64,000 bases of DNA, taken from the NCBI RefSeq assembly GCF_014805685.1, contig NC_060892.1:25011060-25075059 (forward strand), written 5' to 3'. The notes under the pieces are model-generated. The model had not been told where the DNA came from. It did no database searches and worked only from the letters and a program-made list of their open reading frames with translations. The DNA comes from Silurus meridionalis. Lineage: Eukaryota; Chordata; Actinopteri; Siluriformes; Siluridae. Below, in pieces: positions 11,906-23,904 of the stretch (position 1 is its first letter; every line of letters starts with the position of its first letter). The position numbers and the translations under genes were made by a program.

Positions 11906-12229
11906 GTAATTGTCTCATCTTCTATCATTTTTCCTCCCTCACCTTTTCCTCCTTTTCCTGTTCAATAAAGGTCGAAGAGGTGTAGCGAGCCTGACTAAAT
12001 GATGTTTCACTCTTGGTCGGGGGTGGAGATATAACCCACGTTACTCGGCTTTTCTTGACACGTTAGTCACAATTTGCCAATTTGCCACTACGGAGTCGTG
12101 ACACATAGGGAAGTTCGTCTGCCTCAGGGTTGAACTGTGAATATGAAACATTGGCGTTCTGTCATGTAACCCAGATTCGGTTCAGGTTTTCGTCCAGCAT
12201 CTATAGCGGTAGTTAGGCGCACAAACTGT

Positions 12230-12609
12230 CAAATTTCCACGATTAATGGATGCCACCCCAATTTGCAAGAATATAGCGAGATGAATATTGTGTAAATTCA
12301 TAGAAACATCACATTTATAGTGAGTAGCCTATGCGTAGTTTCTCTGCTTGTTTATTGGTTGAAGTGTCCTATGATATCAAAAAAGGGGCGGGGATAAATA
12401 TACACTGCATTCTTTATTTTCATTGGCTAAATCTGATGACGTACGTCTTCAACCCCGTCCTTTTTTTTAACGTCAGAGGATACTACAACCAATAAATAAG
12501 CGGAAATCTACGGTTTCTTATGATGAACTAAAATCGGAAGCATTTGCGAAGCCAAATTGAAAATTGCAATTAAGCGCGATTCGAATCGTGATAAATCGAG
12601 GGACAACTG
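12230..12609. mobile_element. pogo/Tigger-like element, 3' end
   Basis: The right end reads 'gataaatcgagggacaactg' followed by TA, the type of terminal inverted repeat (CAGT..GTCCCTCG reversed) and TA target used by pogo-like elements. Bases upstream ('atagcgagatgaatattgtg', 'ggttgaagtgtcctatga', 'aaaggggcggggata') look like the body of a non-autonomous fish copy. The left terminus is not found, so the start is approximate. Confidence 0.5.
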
Positions 12610-12767
12610 TACTGTGATTTATTATGGCATGTTCCTATTATCATTTTCGTCTGTCTCAAGACTCTTTGCTTAATCATCTATGTGGGAAAAGACTCTAATG
12701 TGACTCAGCACACCAATCTATTAATAGAATTGGATTAATGAGTGAAACACTGATTGATATCTAATAA

Positions 12768-12983
12768 ATGATCATTAACCCAAAACTTTCTTCGAAGGAA
12801 ATCGTGCAAATAAGGCCGCGGGTGCTGTGGCAGGTTCGAAGACTTTCTTCCATCATTTATTCCTCTCCAAACATTCTGCTTGCTGTTGAACTGATGCTGA
12901 ACTTTATGTTCAATGGCAGTTCTAGCTTGAATGAGGCCCTGGATGAACCACGCCTTGACCCCCAAAGTCTCCCCTTTGATTAG
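12768..12983 (+). pseudogene. Possible gamma-glutamyltransferase-like fragment
   Basis: A 71-codon frame ends in 'LMLNFMFNGSSSLNEALDEPRL' split here as LMLNFMFNG and SSSLNEALDEPRLDPQ, then SLPFD and a stop. The pattern 'N-x-x-F-...-L-x-x-A-x-x-EPRL-x-x-Q-x-LP' resembles the C-terminal region of glutathione hydrolases (GGT). The upstream part (VLWQVRRLSS) does not match the glycine-rich GGT loop without a frameshift, spacing to that loop is about eight residues too long, and no clear splice acceptor precedes it. The opposite strand is also open for 96 codons. Chance similarity is quite possible. Confidence 0.22.
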
Positions 12984-14618
12984 ATTCTGCTCTGAAAAGC
13001 TGTTTTCTGCTTCAGCTACAATCACTGGACGAGTACGACATGTTCTCAGAGCAGTCTACACATTTGTATACATTTCTGAGCTCCATTTTATGTAGTTCCA
13101 CCCAAATATCACCCTGAATGCATTTATTGCGTGTGCCCTCAGAACCAAGGACCAAACAAGTCCTTGGCTAATTCTAGCTATAAGATACATACAACATCTT
13201 GTAATTTTGTATAAATGTCTTTTAAATTTGCATTTTTAAGCTGCACTGAAGATTTTCTTTACTGAACAGTACAATCACAGAGAATCTTTACAACATCACC
13301 TCAATTAAAGGTAACCAAATCAATAAGTGTTTTGTTGCTACACACCTTATAATAAACTAGATACTATAAATTATAATGTTATGCAGACTAAAAGAAATAT
13401 TGTTGCTCTATGCGTAAAAGCAGAGCGGGCAAGTGATCTATATTTACTCGCCTGTTTCATTAAATGCATTATCTTACAGTATACTCTTCTCTAAAAGAGA
13501 GTGATAGAGCTGCATAGACACCTTTATTATTTGCATTTTTACGCTTAATTCTTTCTTTTTTTTTTTCTCAATTGGTCTACATTTTTTGTCATCCATAATT
13601 TGGATTTAGTGCTGCCCCCTATTGGCGGCTGCCTAAATCCGCCACTGTCAAGCGGCAATAATAATAAAGATTCAAAGCGGAGCAAACACCCAACCCTGAT
13701 TGGTGGCTTGCTGCGTGCTTGACCAGTTAAGTTTGTATCTGCTCATGAATAAAAGGGAACGACAGATTTGGCAAAATGTAGTTGCATACAAAGTAAGACG
13801 ATCGACTTGAGTTGTAGTGACGTTCAAGTCTTTCCAAACGGGAATCGGTTAAAGAACGGCTACGTAAAAGAAACGACTTAAGTACAGTACGAATTACATT
13901 TACTTCATGTCACAGCTTTTCCAACCCCCATTGCACTCTATGATTGGTGCCACTCCAACGGACATCTTTGTTGCTGACGTAGTCGGGGCAGGGTCCCCAG
14001 CATCCAGTAGAGCGTTTGCATTTCCCCAGCATGTAGTCTCGGTTTGTGCTTTGTGCTACCTGGCTAGAACTTTGCTCCATACGGAGCAACTGGTCTTTTA
14101 CACTTCTGCCTAGTGATGGATGAGCACCTTGCGATCTCAGGACACGCCGGTATCTTGGCCCAATCGTAGCCTCACAGCGTTCCATCCTGCCTGGGCGTCT
14201 GGAAGCATATCGACAGTTAGCAGATGAGTGAGCCCAGGTACTTGAACTAAGTGACGTCGTTCATGGCCTGGCTGTGGAACCGGGCAGCCGCACTGCGTTC
14301 CATGTGGTCGGTCTTTTTGAAAATATTAAGTCCAGTTCCATTTCTAAATTTAGTATATTGGCGCTCTTCTTTTGCTAGCAGTCATGTGTCAATCGTGTGT
14401 CGAAATGTCAGGTTTTTATGGTAGTACTGGAGTTAGTAATAATAATTTTGGTAAGTGTTTTTTGCTTTCTTTCTTTCTGCCATGCAATCTGCATTTCATC
14501 TCTGTCAGATTTCTTTCTTTACACCTTTGTTCTACTTCTCAGAGGTCATGCGCAGCTTTCTTCAGTCATGTCCAGAGACTGAGAGATTCATGTCTTATTT
14601 TAGACTTTTGGAATGTTT
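12984..14618. other. Unique DNA; GC-rich block at 13.9-14.3 kb
   Basis: No gene recognised. Bases 13910-14310 are clearly GC-richer than the flanks ('gtagtcggggcagggtcccc', 'gtggaaccgggcagccgcac') and open on both strands for 68-91 codons without known motifs. It may be a decayed retroelement or foreign repeat that I cannot name. Confidence 0.4.
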
Positions 14619-15020
14619 ATCCATCCATCCATCCGTCCATCCGTCCATCCAATGTTTAACTCATCCTTTTAAATAACATCCATCCATGCATTCAAATCCC
14701 ATCTATCCATCCATCCATCTGTTCATAACTTTAAATTCTTTCATCTATTCAAATCCCATCCACACACCCTAATCCCATTCATGAATCTGTTCATCCATCT
14801 ATCAATCTATTTAAATCCCATCCATTTTTTAAGGCTGATCCATAATCCATCCATCCATCCATCCATCCATTGGTTTATATATTCAAATTCCATTAATTTT
14901 TTCAAATCCTATCCATACCCCTTTAACCCACCCTAATCCCATCCATCCATCCATCCATCCATCCATCCATCCATCCATCCATCCATCCATCCATCCATCC
15001 ATCCATCCATCCATCCATCC
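14619..15020. repeat. (ATCC)n microsatellite cluster
   Basis: ATCC tracts at 14619-14651, 14701-14720 and 14843-14870, and a long uninterrupted one at 14941-15020 (20 units), separated by degenerate ATCC/ATCT sequence. Ser-Ile-His-Pro open frames here are artefacts. Confidence 0.95.
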
Positions 15021-15693
15021 AACTATCCAATCAGCCATCATTGGTAAATACTGCAAAGAGCTTTCTTTGTTTCTTGCTTTCTTTCTTTTTAACCCAACTA
15101 TTTGAGCTCAGCAGTAACTGTAGCTAATACAGCAAGCAGCATTTCTGTTATATATAAAAGGGAAAAAACTGGAACTGTACAATTTCATAAATCACTGCTT
15201 TCACAATGTTCGAATCAGTCGCACTGTTTCCGTTTCCTGACAGAAGCTCTTGTGACAGGTGGTTCTATGTGTTGAAGGATTAAGATGATAACAGATGTAG
15301 CACAATAGGAAGCCTCTTACATGGATCCCAGAGTGTCTGTTTGCATGGTGATAGCCTGTAGGGCACAATCAGAGGGTCTGGTGCCACAACTCTGCAACCA
15401 GATCTGCTGTTGTGTATCGCTAAAACAAGCGAGTGTCGGCAAGCAGCATATTTTTCATATGTTGCTGCTTAAAGGCCATGCAAACTGCAAAGAGCTGAGC
15501 TCATGTGTTGATGTCTGTGTTAGATAGAATTATAATTTTCAGAGCTTCAGGGCTGTTTTATTTTCTTTTGTTTTTTTTTTTTTTTAAGTGCAAGATGAAA
15601 ATCTTAACAGTAACTGCACATTGGCAGACATAAGTTCACCCTGTTTTTTATGTTAAACATCGAAACCCTTTAGATATATTTATATTCGCATAG

Positions 15694-15696
<3 letters not shown>

Positions 15697-15732
<36 letters not shown>
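15697..15732. repeat. (CA)n microsatellite
   Basis: About 17 uninterrupted AC units starting after 'catagaac'. Confidence 0.95.
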
Positions 15733-15733
<1 letters not shown>

Positions 15734-15774
15734 ACTATACATATAAATTCCAGGCATTCATTCATCTGGTCATC

Positions 15775-16470
15775 TATTAAAATCTCATCCATCCATTTAT
15801 TTAAATCCAAACAATAACTTTCCTTTTACTCCAATACTATCCATCCATCCATCCATCCATATTTTAGTCATCTATTCATCCATCCATCCATCCATATTCC
15901 ATCCATCCATCCATCCATATTCTAGTCATCTATTCATCCATCCATCCATCCATCCATCGATCCATCCATATTCTAGTCATCCATCCATCCATCCATCCAT
16001 CCATCCATCCATATTCTTGTCATCCATCTATCCACCGATCCATATTCTAGTCATCCATCCATCCATTCATCCATCCATCAATCCATATTCTAGTCATCCA
16101 TTCATCCATAATCCATCCATCCATCCATCCATCCATCCATCCATATTCTATTCATCCATTCATCCATCCATATTCCATCCATATTCTAGTCATCCATCCA
16201 TCCATCCATTCATCCATCATCCATCCATATTCTAATCATCCATTTATCCATCCATCCATCCATATTCTATTTATCCATTCATCCATTCATCCATCCATCC
16301 ATCCATATTATAGTCATCCATCCATCCATCCATCCATCCATCCATCCATCCATCCATCCATCTTCTAGTCATCCATTCATCCATCCATTCATATTCTAGT
16401 CATCCATCCATCCACCCATCCATATTCTAGTCATCCATCCATCCATCCATCCATCCATCCATCCATCAAT
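15775..16470. repeat. ATCC array punctuated by 'atattctagtc'
   Basis: Runs of ATCC of varying length are separated at least ten times by the near-identical spacer 'atattctagtcatcc' or 'atattctattcatcc'. It is therefore a two-level tandem array with period roughly 35-70 bp, not a plain microsatellite. The 72-codon plus-strand frame here is a translation of the repeat. Confidence 0.9.
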
Positions 16471-16572
16471 TTAAGTAAAAAACATAGTTTCAAATGTTAT
16501 TACTAACGTTCCTGAACATTCCGGTCGCGCTGCGGATTCCTGCGAAATTTGCTCCAAACCAGAACCCGCTAA

Positions 16573-16820
16573 TGTTCCGAGCCCAAAAACATTGGGACAC
16601 CAGACTTTTCCAGCCATGTGTGTTTCTTTCTATCTTTGTCATAAATATATGCTTATAAATTGAATTGCTGCCTGCACCCCAGAACTCCTCACTTTGTCCC
16701 ACATCAGTACCTGACTTTACTAATACCCTTGTGGCTGAAGGAGTACAAATCACCACAAGCACACTCCAAAAATCACATACCGATCTTATACGTAGGTGCA
16801 CGCAAAATTTCGACTGAACA
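16573..16820 (+). mobile_element. Tc1-A element with internal deletion
   Basis: Starts with 'aaaaacattgggacaccag' and 'cttttccagccatgtgtg', then jumps to the C-terminal half: 'cccacatcagtacctgac', 'ctaatacccttgtggctg', 'acaagcacactccaaaa' and 'cacataccgatcttatacg'. The central DLNPIEHLW part is missing. Confidence 0.75.
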
Positions 16821-16822
16821 GT

Positions 16823-18365
16823 GAATCTCTATATGTATAAATGAATCCATTGACGCTATTACAAACGTGTTTAAGACTAATTGGTCTTAATGATTCGTGT
16901 TGTATCAGTAGTGTCCAGTCTCAGAGGTTAAAAAAAGAGATGCTGCAATGATGACTTATGTAATATCTATTGATATCTATGAAAATCGAAAAATTGACTG
17001 TATTCACACTTGGTTATTTTTAATATTTATTGCCATCGACTCGAAACACCTCAGCAATCAATGGCTTTTGCCCCATGACCTGTTTCTGGCTACAAAGTCA
17101 AGTGTGTAGCAGGGGAAATCTGTCCCCCCTCTATACCTCCCCAGTGAGATTTGTGATCCAGGAGCTCTAATTGAAAATAAATAGCTCACCAGGTACTCCT
17201 GTAGCAATCTGATGGACTGGAAAGTCAAGCCACAGACGACAACATCATCGAGGCCGTTTCGTCTCGTTGCCTTCTGGATGTGCGGCGAGATTAATTAACC
17301 TAATTAAACTTTGGTAAAAGCATATGGGAACACGGGCGACTTCCAGTCCTGACAATCAAGCGTGCAATAATTATTACATTGATTAGTAAAACCGAGCACT
17401 AAAAGCCTTTTTTAATCGTGCCACTTTTTTCTTTTCTTTTCCATTTCTTTTTTGCATATTGCTGGATTACTTCAGAAACGCAAGCTTTTTACTCAGAGCG
17501 CTGCATGTTTGACATGCCAGCAACCCACCCACAGCGAGAGAGAATGAAAAATTCACTTAACTCCTCACATTCACTTTGGCCCTTTCATCATCGAGCTTTG
17601 TGATCGTAATTTCGAGCACCAGTTCTTTCGATTTGCATTTGTTTGAAAGTCTGCTGGTGTAGCAGCAACGCTTAGAACGTGCACGCCGAACACGCTGATG
17701 CGCTACACGCCGTATCGGGGGGGCGTTTATGTGCTATGAGCGGCTTTTCGTGTTTTTGAGACTTTTAAGTTAAAATAACAGAATACATTTTTAAGAAACG
17801 CCATTTCTTTTTTCGACACTTCGCCAGTTCGCCTATGACGACCTGCTTCACTTTGCTCGGTGCTGAAATGCTTATGAACGTGCTAAATATGCACAGGAAT
17901 GACCACGTTTGGATCCCATGATCGCGAATGTACGGCCATCTTTGAAACGTTTACGCCGTTCAAACGTTTTATCGCGGATTAGCGTGTCATCACCATAAAG
18001 ACTTCTGTAGAAATCCGTGGGTTTTGGACTGTCTCTGGACTGGCCCGCAACTTGTGCGCCACCTATCTGTGCTAATTCTTACATATTATGATTAGACCAA
18101 TTAGAAAACAGGTGATAAAGTTTTCATGAAATTTCACAATATATATTTATGATTATTTATGCACAGGTGTATATTTGCATACAAGGGGTCTATGATCGTG
18201 ATGCCTCATAAGGATGGTCTTTTTAGAGCACATTCGTCTTGGCCAGATCTACACATCTTATAGTTACATTTGGTGGCTCATCTCATACTCATTGGCTGAA
18301 CAAGAAGAAAAAGTCCATACTAAATAAAGATGGAACCCTGGGGTTTTATCTGACATTACATTTTG
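16823..18365. other. Unique DNA, no gene seen; homeodomain-site cluster near 17.3 kb
   Basis: No repeat family recognised. Bases 17200-17410 hold 'gagattaattaacctaatta' and 'gtgcaataattattacattg', dense TAATTA-type cores in otherwise mixed-composition DNA, which would suit an enhancer or conserved non-coding element. Bases 17640-18050 are GC-richer with many CpG. Both are inferences from composition. Confidence 0.35.
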
Positions 18366-18457
<92 letters not shown>

Positions 18458-18462
18458 GTCTA

Positions 18463-18504
<42 letters not shown>
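18366..18504. repeat. (TCTA)n-(TCTG)n compound microsatellite
   Basis: About 22 TCTA units followed by about 11 TCTG units, ending at 'gtctccagaagc'. The Leu-Ser-Ile-Tyr frame across it is an artefact. Confidence 0.97.
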
Positions 18505-18505
<1 letters not shown>

Positions 18506-18508
18506 CCA

Positions 18509-18690
18509 GAAGCACATTTGAAAAATCTAGTTGAACATCTTCCCTGAGCATCAAGTGCTTTAGGAAATTCAGGCCTGGGGGTTCTATTTCATCCCAAAGG
18601 TGTTCAGTAGGGTTGAGGTCAGAGCTCTATTGCAGGCCACTCAAGATCTTCCACTCCAAATGTTCTACATGTCAATCCATATAACGTAAA
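18509..18690 (-). mobile_element. Tc1-A fragments in opposite orientation
   Basis: Bases 18509-18545 ('aaaaatctagttgaacatct', 'tccctga') are the plus-strand VESLP end of the Tc1-A transposase, whereas 18565-18690 ('atttcatcccaaaggtgttc', 'gtagggttgaggtcagagc', 'ggccactcaagatcttccac') are the minus-strand HLWDEL part. The two pieces therefore face each other, as at 3.24-3.30 kb. The array before it directly abuts the first piece. Confidence 0.7.
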
Positions 18691-19411
18691 GTGTATATTG
18701 ATGTGTCACCAATGCCAGTGCTACGTTCCATTTTGCACAAAAGTTATGGAGCATAATTGCACACACCTCTTTTTATTTTCAATAATTTCCCCTCGTATAC
18801 CAGTGTTATCGAAGCAACTGTTAAGCATTTATGGCAGTTTTGGGGTTTGGTTTTTTTTTTGACTCCATGATGTTACAGGTACATGGGTTTAATTCTTCAC
18901 AACGGTTCTCTCTGGTCAGTCCGCACAGCTCCAGGCGAAATCCCCTTCCTCGCACTGAATAATCTTCTAGCTAGTCTCTTCTCATCCTTTTCTCTCCAAG
19001 CTACATTACAATGCTGAATTATTTAAAAGCTTGTTTAGCTCGGACATAATTTATGACCTTCTCTGCTCTTGTTCTATCTCTGTTCATCTCTCTTTTTTTT
19101 TCTTCCTTTCACAGTAGTGTAACTAGGCGTTCTGTTACTCCTCTCAAGGCTCTGAGAGCCATCAAAACAGTTAATTAAACAGAGTGCCATCGCTTGTGTG
19201 TGATTTGAAAGTGAGCTTTAATTATAAAGACTCAGCACCATATTTCTTGGCACCTTTGCTTAAAAACAAATTGGACGTACAATACATTTTTTTTCAGATT
19301 ATATGCTGTACAATACAGTATGAAGGAGTCATTAAGAGGGAAAAATATTGTTAGGAAAAATAAAATGCTTCTTTTTATTGTCAATTCACTAATTAAGAAG
19401 TTTAATTACGA
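18691..19411. other. Unique DNA, no gene seen
   Basis: AT-rich with pyrimidine-rich runs. Bases 19150-19230 include 'aacagttaattaaacag' and 'gctttaattataaag', homeodomain-type cores. No known repeat or coding motif. Confidence 0.4.
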
Positions 19412-19570
19412 TTATGGCATTTACGAGACACCCTTATCCAGAGCGACTTTCAAATTAGCAGCTATGGGATAAGGGCCTTGCTCAGGGGCCCAGCAATTGC
19501 GGATTGATGTGGTTGGAATTTAAACTCAACCTTTTGATCTTATGTCTAATGCCTTAATCACTAACCAACC
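19412..19570 (-). mobile_element. tRNA-derived SINE, minus strand
   Basis: 'ggcatttacgagacaccctt' and 'atccagagcgactttc' are the reverse of the SINE tail; 'gggccttgctcaggggccc' is the middle; 'tttaaactcaaccttttgat' and 'aatgccttaatcactaacc' are the reversed B-box and A-box parts. TCTG repeats follow at its head end. Confidence 0.75.
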
Positions 19571-19926
<356 letters not shown>

Positions 19927-20404
19927 TTGAATCTAAATAAATACATTAAATGCATATAGATATAAATGTCCTATTTATATTAAGACTTTTGTGCACTAAA
20001 GGTTTGTTATAGAGTTACTCAGAGCGACACGTCAACCATTCATTTGATAGATAAAAATAAATAAATAATGAATCAATAATCAGTAATTAAGTGTCTACAT
20101 TTCCATGCCCTCATTTCACTATACACTTGAAGGAATCCTCTATCGATTTGATGTAATCGCATTTGAACCCTGAATTGAAAACTCTGCACTAAACACTGGG
20201 AACGGGTGATGAAATAATATACACAAGCAGTGTTCACTGCAAACCAATGCACTTATCTATTTATCTAAAAAGGTAACGAGTTGTTCTTATGAAATACAAA
20301 TCAGTATTGTTCCTGGGACTCTAACCTTCAGACGGTGGCACTTGCAGCATTTGACTCAGTGGAAGTGCCGCATCATTACAGTTTGAGAACATTTGACCGT
20401 AAGT
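19927..20404. other. Unique DNA, no gene seen
   Basis: AT-rich stretch without recognised repeats or coding motifs. Confidence 0.45.
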
Positions 20405-20536
20405 TTTAGTCCATTTTGAACATCTCATTTGCTGGTATTATAATCTCCAGTCCTCTGGGAAGATGTTCCACTAGATATTGGGGAGATTTGTGCATATTGA
20501 GCCACAAGGCTGTAAGTAAAGTCAGGTACTAACGTC
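20405..20536 (-). mobile_element. Tc1-A fragment (C-terminal end)
   Basis: 'tattataatctccagtcctc', 'gggaagatgttccactagat', 'gagccacaaggctgtaag' and 'aaagtcaggtactaacg' are the reverse of the transposase C-terminus and the 'alvaewaq'-like segment before it. The tetranucleotide belt begins immediately after. Confidence 0.75.
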
Positions 20537-20559
20537 TATCTGTCTATATATCAATCAAT

Positions 20560-21130
<571 letters not shown>

Positions 21131-21329
21131 CTCGCAAGCTTGTTCCCATTTGCGTCATTTTCAGTATCACAGATGTGCTTCCAGAATCTTGGAGGTCTGC
21201 AGAGGTTAAATCACTTGCCCAGGGGGTCGGAAAGTAAGTCATCCCATCAGTGAGGTAATGATTGCGAAAGGATTGTACGTCCTGTCACCTTAACGGGCAG
21301 AAAATTAGCTCCCGCTTTCTCCGTTTAGA

Positions 21330-21382
21330 CACACACACACACACACATACACACACTCACACACTCGCACACACACACACGG
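21330..21382. repeat. (CA)n microsatellite, imperfect
   Basis: AC units interrupted by 'at', 'tc' and 'tcgc'. It is followed by unique DNA. Confidence 0.9.
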
Positions 21383-22076
21383 TAATTGATAGCCCTGAGA
21401 ACCTTCGGCGCATTACCATAAAGGGTTCGTACCGAAGACTGGATATTAGTATTTGGTTATGAAATGCAAATGAGGCGATGCAATATAGATGGGTGATATT
21501 GATGAATAGAAATAATTGACCAAGAGTAGATATCAGAGGAATACGTCTAGATTCATATCGAAGCGCCTTTTTTTCCCCAATTGTGCGTTCATTTTCAAAA
21601 TGAGAAGATGTGACTGATGATGACCTTGGTGCTGCTGCTTTTTTTCCCAAACACTTAGAGGTTTAATATCCAAAAAAAAAAAAAAAAAAAAAATCTGATC
21701 TGTTTGAAATTTTATTAAAAAGTAAAAGAGTCATTTTGGTTTGTAGGTTATACATGATTTGTACAATAAAGGCATTGGGGAATAATCGGCATAGGAGTTA
21801 AAAGTGCGAAGAAGGTCTTGCGGTGATGATCCTGTAATGCTTAACCTTTTATCTCTAGCCAATAGTATGCAATAAACCCATAATCATAAATATCGAATAA
21901 GTATCTGAAGCTCAATTGGAAATGTAATCGTTCATCAGAGCAGGCTGCTGGAATGAGCCTGGGCTCGTGACATTCTCCATCGTTTAATCCGCATCTAGAG
22001 CTTATTGGATCTTCCTGCCTCTTTCAATTCAACATTTTTTCAACTAAGAGACCCAAACCTTGTTTTGGGGCATGAA
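21383..22076. other. Unique DNA, poly(A) at 21671
   Basis: Includes an A22 run at 21671-21692. No gene or recognised repeat. Confidence 0.45.
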
Positions 22077-22215
22077 GCCGGCTGGTTTGCTTTACATGGG
22101 TTGGAGTGGAAGACCTTGATTGGCCTGCTCTAGAGCTCTGACCTCAATTCTATGGGATGATTAGGAACTGCACCCTCCTCGTTTCAGCTCCTACATCGGT
22201 ACCCAGCTTTACATT
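22077..22215 (+). mobile_element. Tc1-A fragment
   Basis: 'gggttggagtggaagacctt', 'gattggcctgctctagagc', 'tctgacctcaattctatggg' and 'ctcctacatcggtacccagc' follow the Tc1-A order on the plus strand, with the HLW region partly deleted. Confidence 0.75.
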
Positions 22216-22228
22216 GCGTCTCGTTTTT

Positions 22229-22399
22229 GTGGCATTTATCAGATGCACTTATCCAAAGCGATTACATTTATCTAATTTATCCATCTGAGCAGCTTGGGTT
22301 AAGGGCCTTGCTCTGGGGACATGGAGTGGGAGTTTGGACAGATTTGGATTTAAAATCATGACCTTTCGAATGCAAAGTCAAATGCCATACCCACAATTG
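22229..22399 (-). mobile_element. tRNA-derived SINE, minus strand
   Basis: 'ggcatttatcagatgcactt', 'atccaaagcgattac' (tail), 'gttaagggccttgctctggg' (middle) and 'ttaaaatcatgacctttcga' (reversed B-box region) identify it. A second partial copy follows directly. Confidence 0.8.
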
Positions 22400-22526
22400 T
22401 ATGCCATTTATGGCGGTTGAGGGTTAAGGGCCTTGCTCAAGGGCCCAGCAGTGGGCGCTTGGTGGAGCAGGGATTTGAACTCACAACCTTCCGATGCCTT
22501 AAGCACAGAGCTACCGCCTCCCTTTA
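22400..22526 (-). mobile_element. Second SINE, same orientation, lacking tail
   Basis: 'gagggttaagggccttgctc', 'aagggcccagcagtgggcgc', 'tttgaactcacaaccttccg' and 'gccttaagcacagagctacc' give middle, B box and A box on the minus strand. It joins the preceding copy with only a stub of the tail, so either one inserted into the other or they arose as a dimer. The A and B boxes are better kept than in most copies here. Confidence 0.78.
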
Positions 22527-23904
22527 ATCTTTTACTAATTCCGTGTCCTTACATTGCATGATGGTTCTCCTTCAACTTTCAACAAGTATCTCCACTCCAA
22601 ACTCTGGACGAAAAGCTGCTTGATGGCACGTTAAAGCCCGACTCCGTTTTCACACGTACGTCCGTTTTCCTTGTGGTTTATTTCAAGGCTGCAGTTTGAG
22701 TTGGTGCTATGGGACATGCTTCTGTAGCTCTTGACGGCAGAGCAGTAAAGAGAGTGGAATGGACTAACTGTTGCATGAAAGCACATAACAGCCCTGTTGG
22801 GGTAAGTGCTCGCAGAGAACCTGTTATGGCGGTTGTTTGCGCTATTATAGGTCATAGGGTATAGGTCGCTAGTCTGGCTGTAAAGAGAAAACAGACAAAA
22901 AAAACCCAAAGAGGGACAAATTAGGACTTTTGAAGCTCCAGGAACCAGTGTTACAAGGAATCGTGTTTTTTATCGAGAGACCGTTTGCCGTTCTAGATAT
23001 TACATAAAGAAGAATGTTTTGTCATTTTAAAGCCTGCAGGTCTAGCTTATGATGTGCTCATTGTTTGAACTGAGTAGAACTTGTAAATAGAAGTTAAGAA
23101 TGAAGCTGCTCCTGAAAAAAAGAAAGGACTATTTATATTTCTTCAATCCATGATGGCCTTTGGAGTTGTTAAGTACCTAAACTAAATTTTTCTAGCTTAT
23201 GTATGTAGGATTTTAGCCTCAACTAAACTCTACAAACCAGAAATGCAAAAAACTGCTAAAACTAAAAAGCGGTGTGTCTGCTGTTTGTCTTCGCCTGAAC
23301 ATTTCAAGTTGAATTTTATTTTTATTTTTTTTGCAATTTTCTAAAACCTGGCAACCCTTTTATTCAAAACTCGTCGTGGCTTTCTCGATTTAATGTGAAA
23401 TTTTTTTTTAATGTGAGTTGTTTTGTTGGCTGGAAACGTTGTCGCGTTCTCGCAACAGCGAAGCTACAAACTGCTCGTTTATCCGTGTCAAATTTTAAAA
23501 ATATCCCTAGTATTCCTAGTTTTCGAACCTCTCGCAACGGCGCTGCAATAAAGACTTCTCTGCACGTGGAATTTTTTTCTGTGATACCGGGTTGTTCCAA
23601 ATAGACACACTGGCACCGCTTGAAAACCGAAATGATAAACTATCATGGAACAATTTAGTCAAGAATCGATATGGCAGCTTGTCAAGTGGAGGGAAAGAAA
23701 AGGGTGATGACACTGAACTGAAATTTTCTATGAAGATTCCCAGAGTATATAATTTCCACAAAACAATGCAATCAGAAGGAGAAAAAGAGAAATGGCAACA
23801 GAACGTGGCAGGAAGTACTTCTTGCTTGAAGAAGCGAAACAATTCGATATCAACAAGATCTATCTTGGACAATAAAAGCATTAAATGGTATCTTGTGAGC
23901 AATA
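22527..23904. other. Unique DNA, no gene recognised
   Basis: Bases 23395-23910 hold overlapping open frames of 69-128 codons on both strands, none with a family motif. The plus-strand 107-codon frame from 23592 begins beside 'taccgggttgttccaaatag', which looks like a mariner-type terminus, so a decayed DNA transposon is a possibility. Confidence 0.3.

Noticed and set aside
12735..13025. 96-codon minus-strand frame over the GGT-like region
   Set aside because: No known motif. It is probably the shadow of the low-stop composition on the other strand, or chance.
15775..16470. Regularly spaced repeats that might suggest a CRISPR array
   Set aside because: The 'spacers' are ATCC microsatellite and the repeats are not of constant length or spacing. 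The sequence is plainly vertebrate and no cas-like gene is present.
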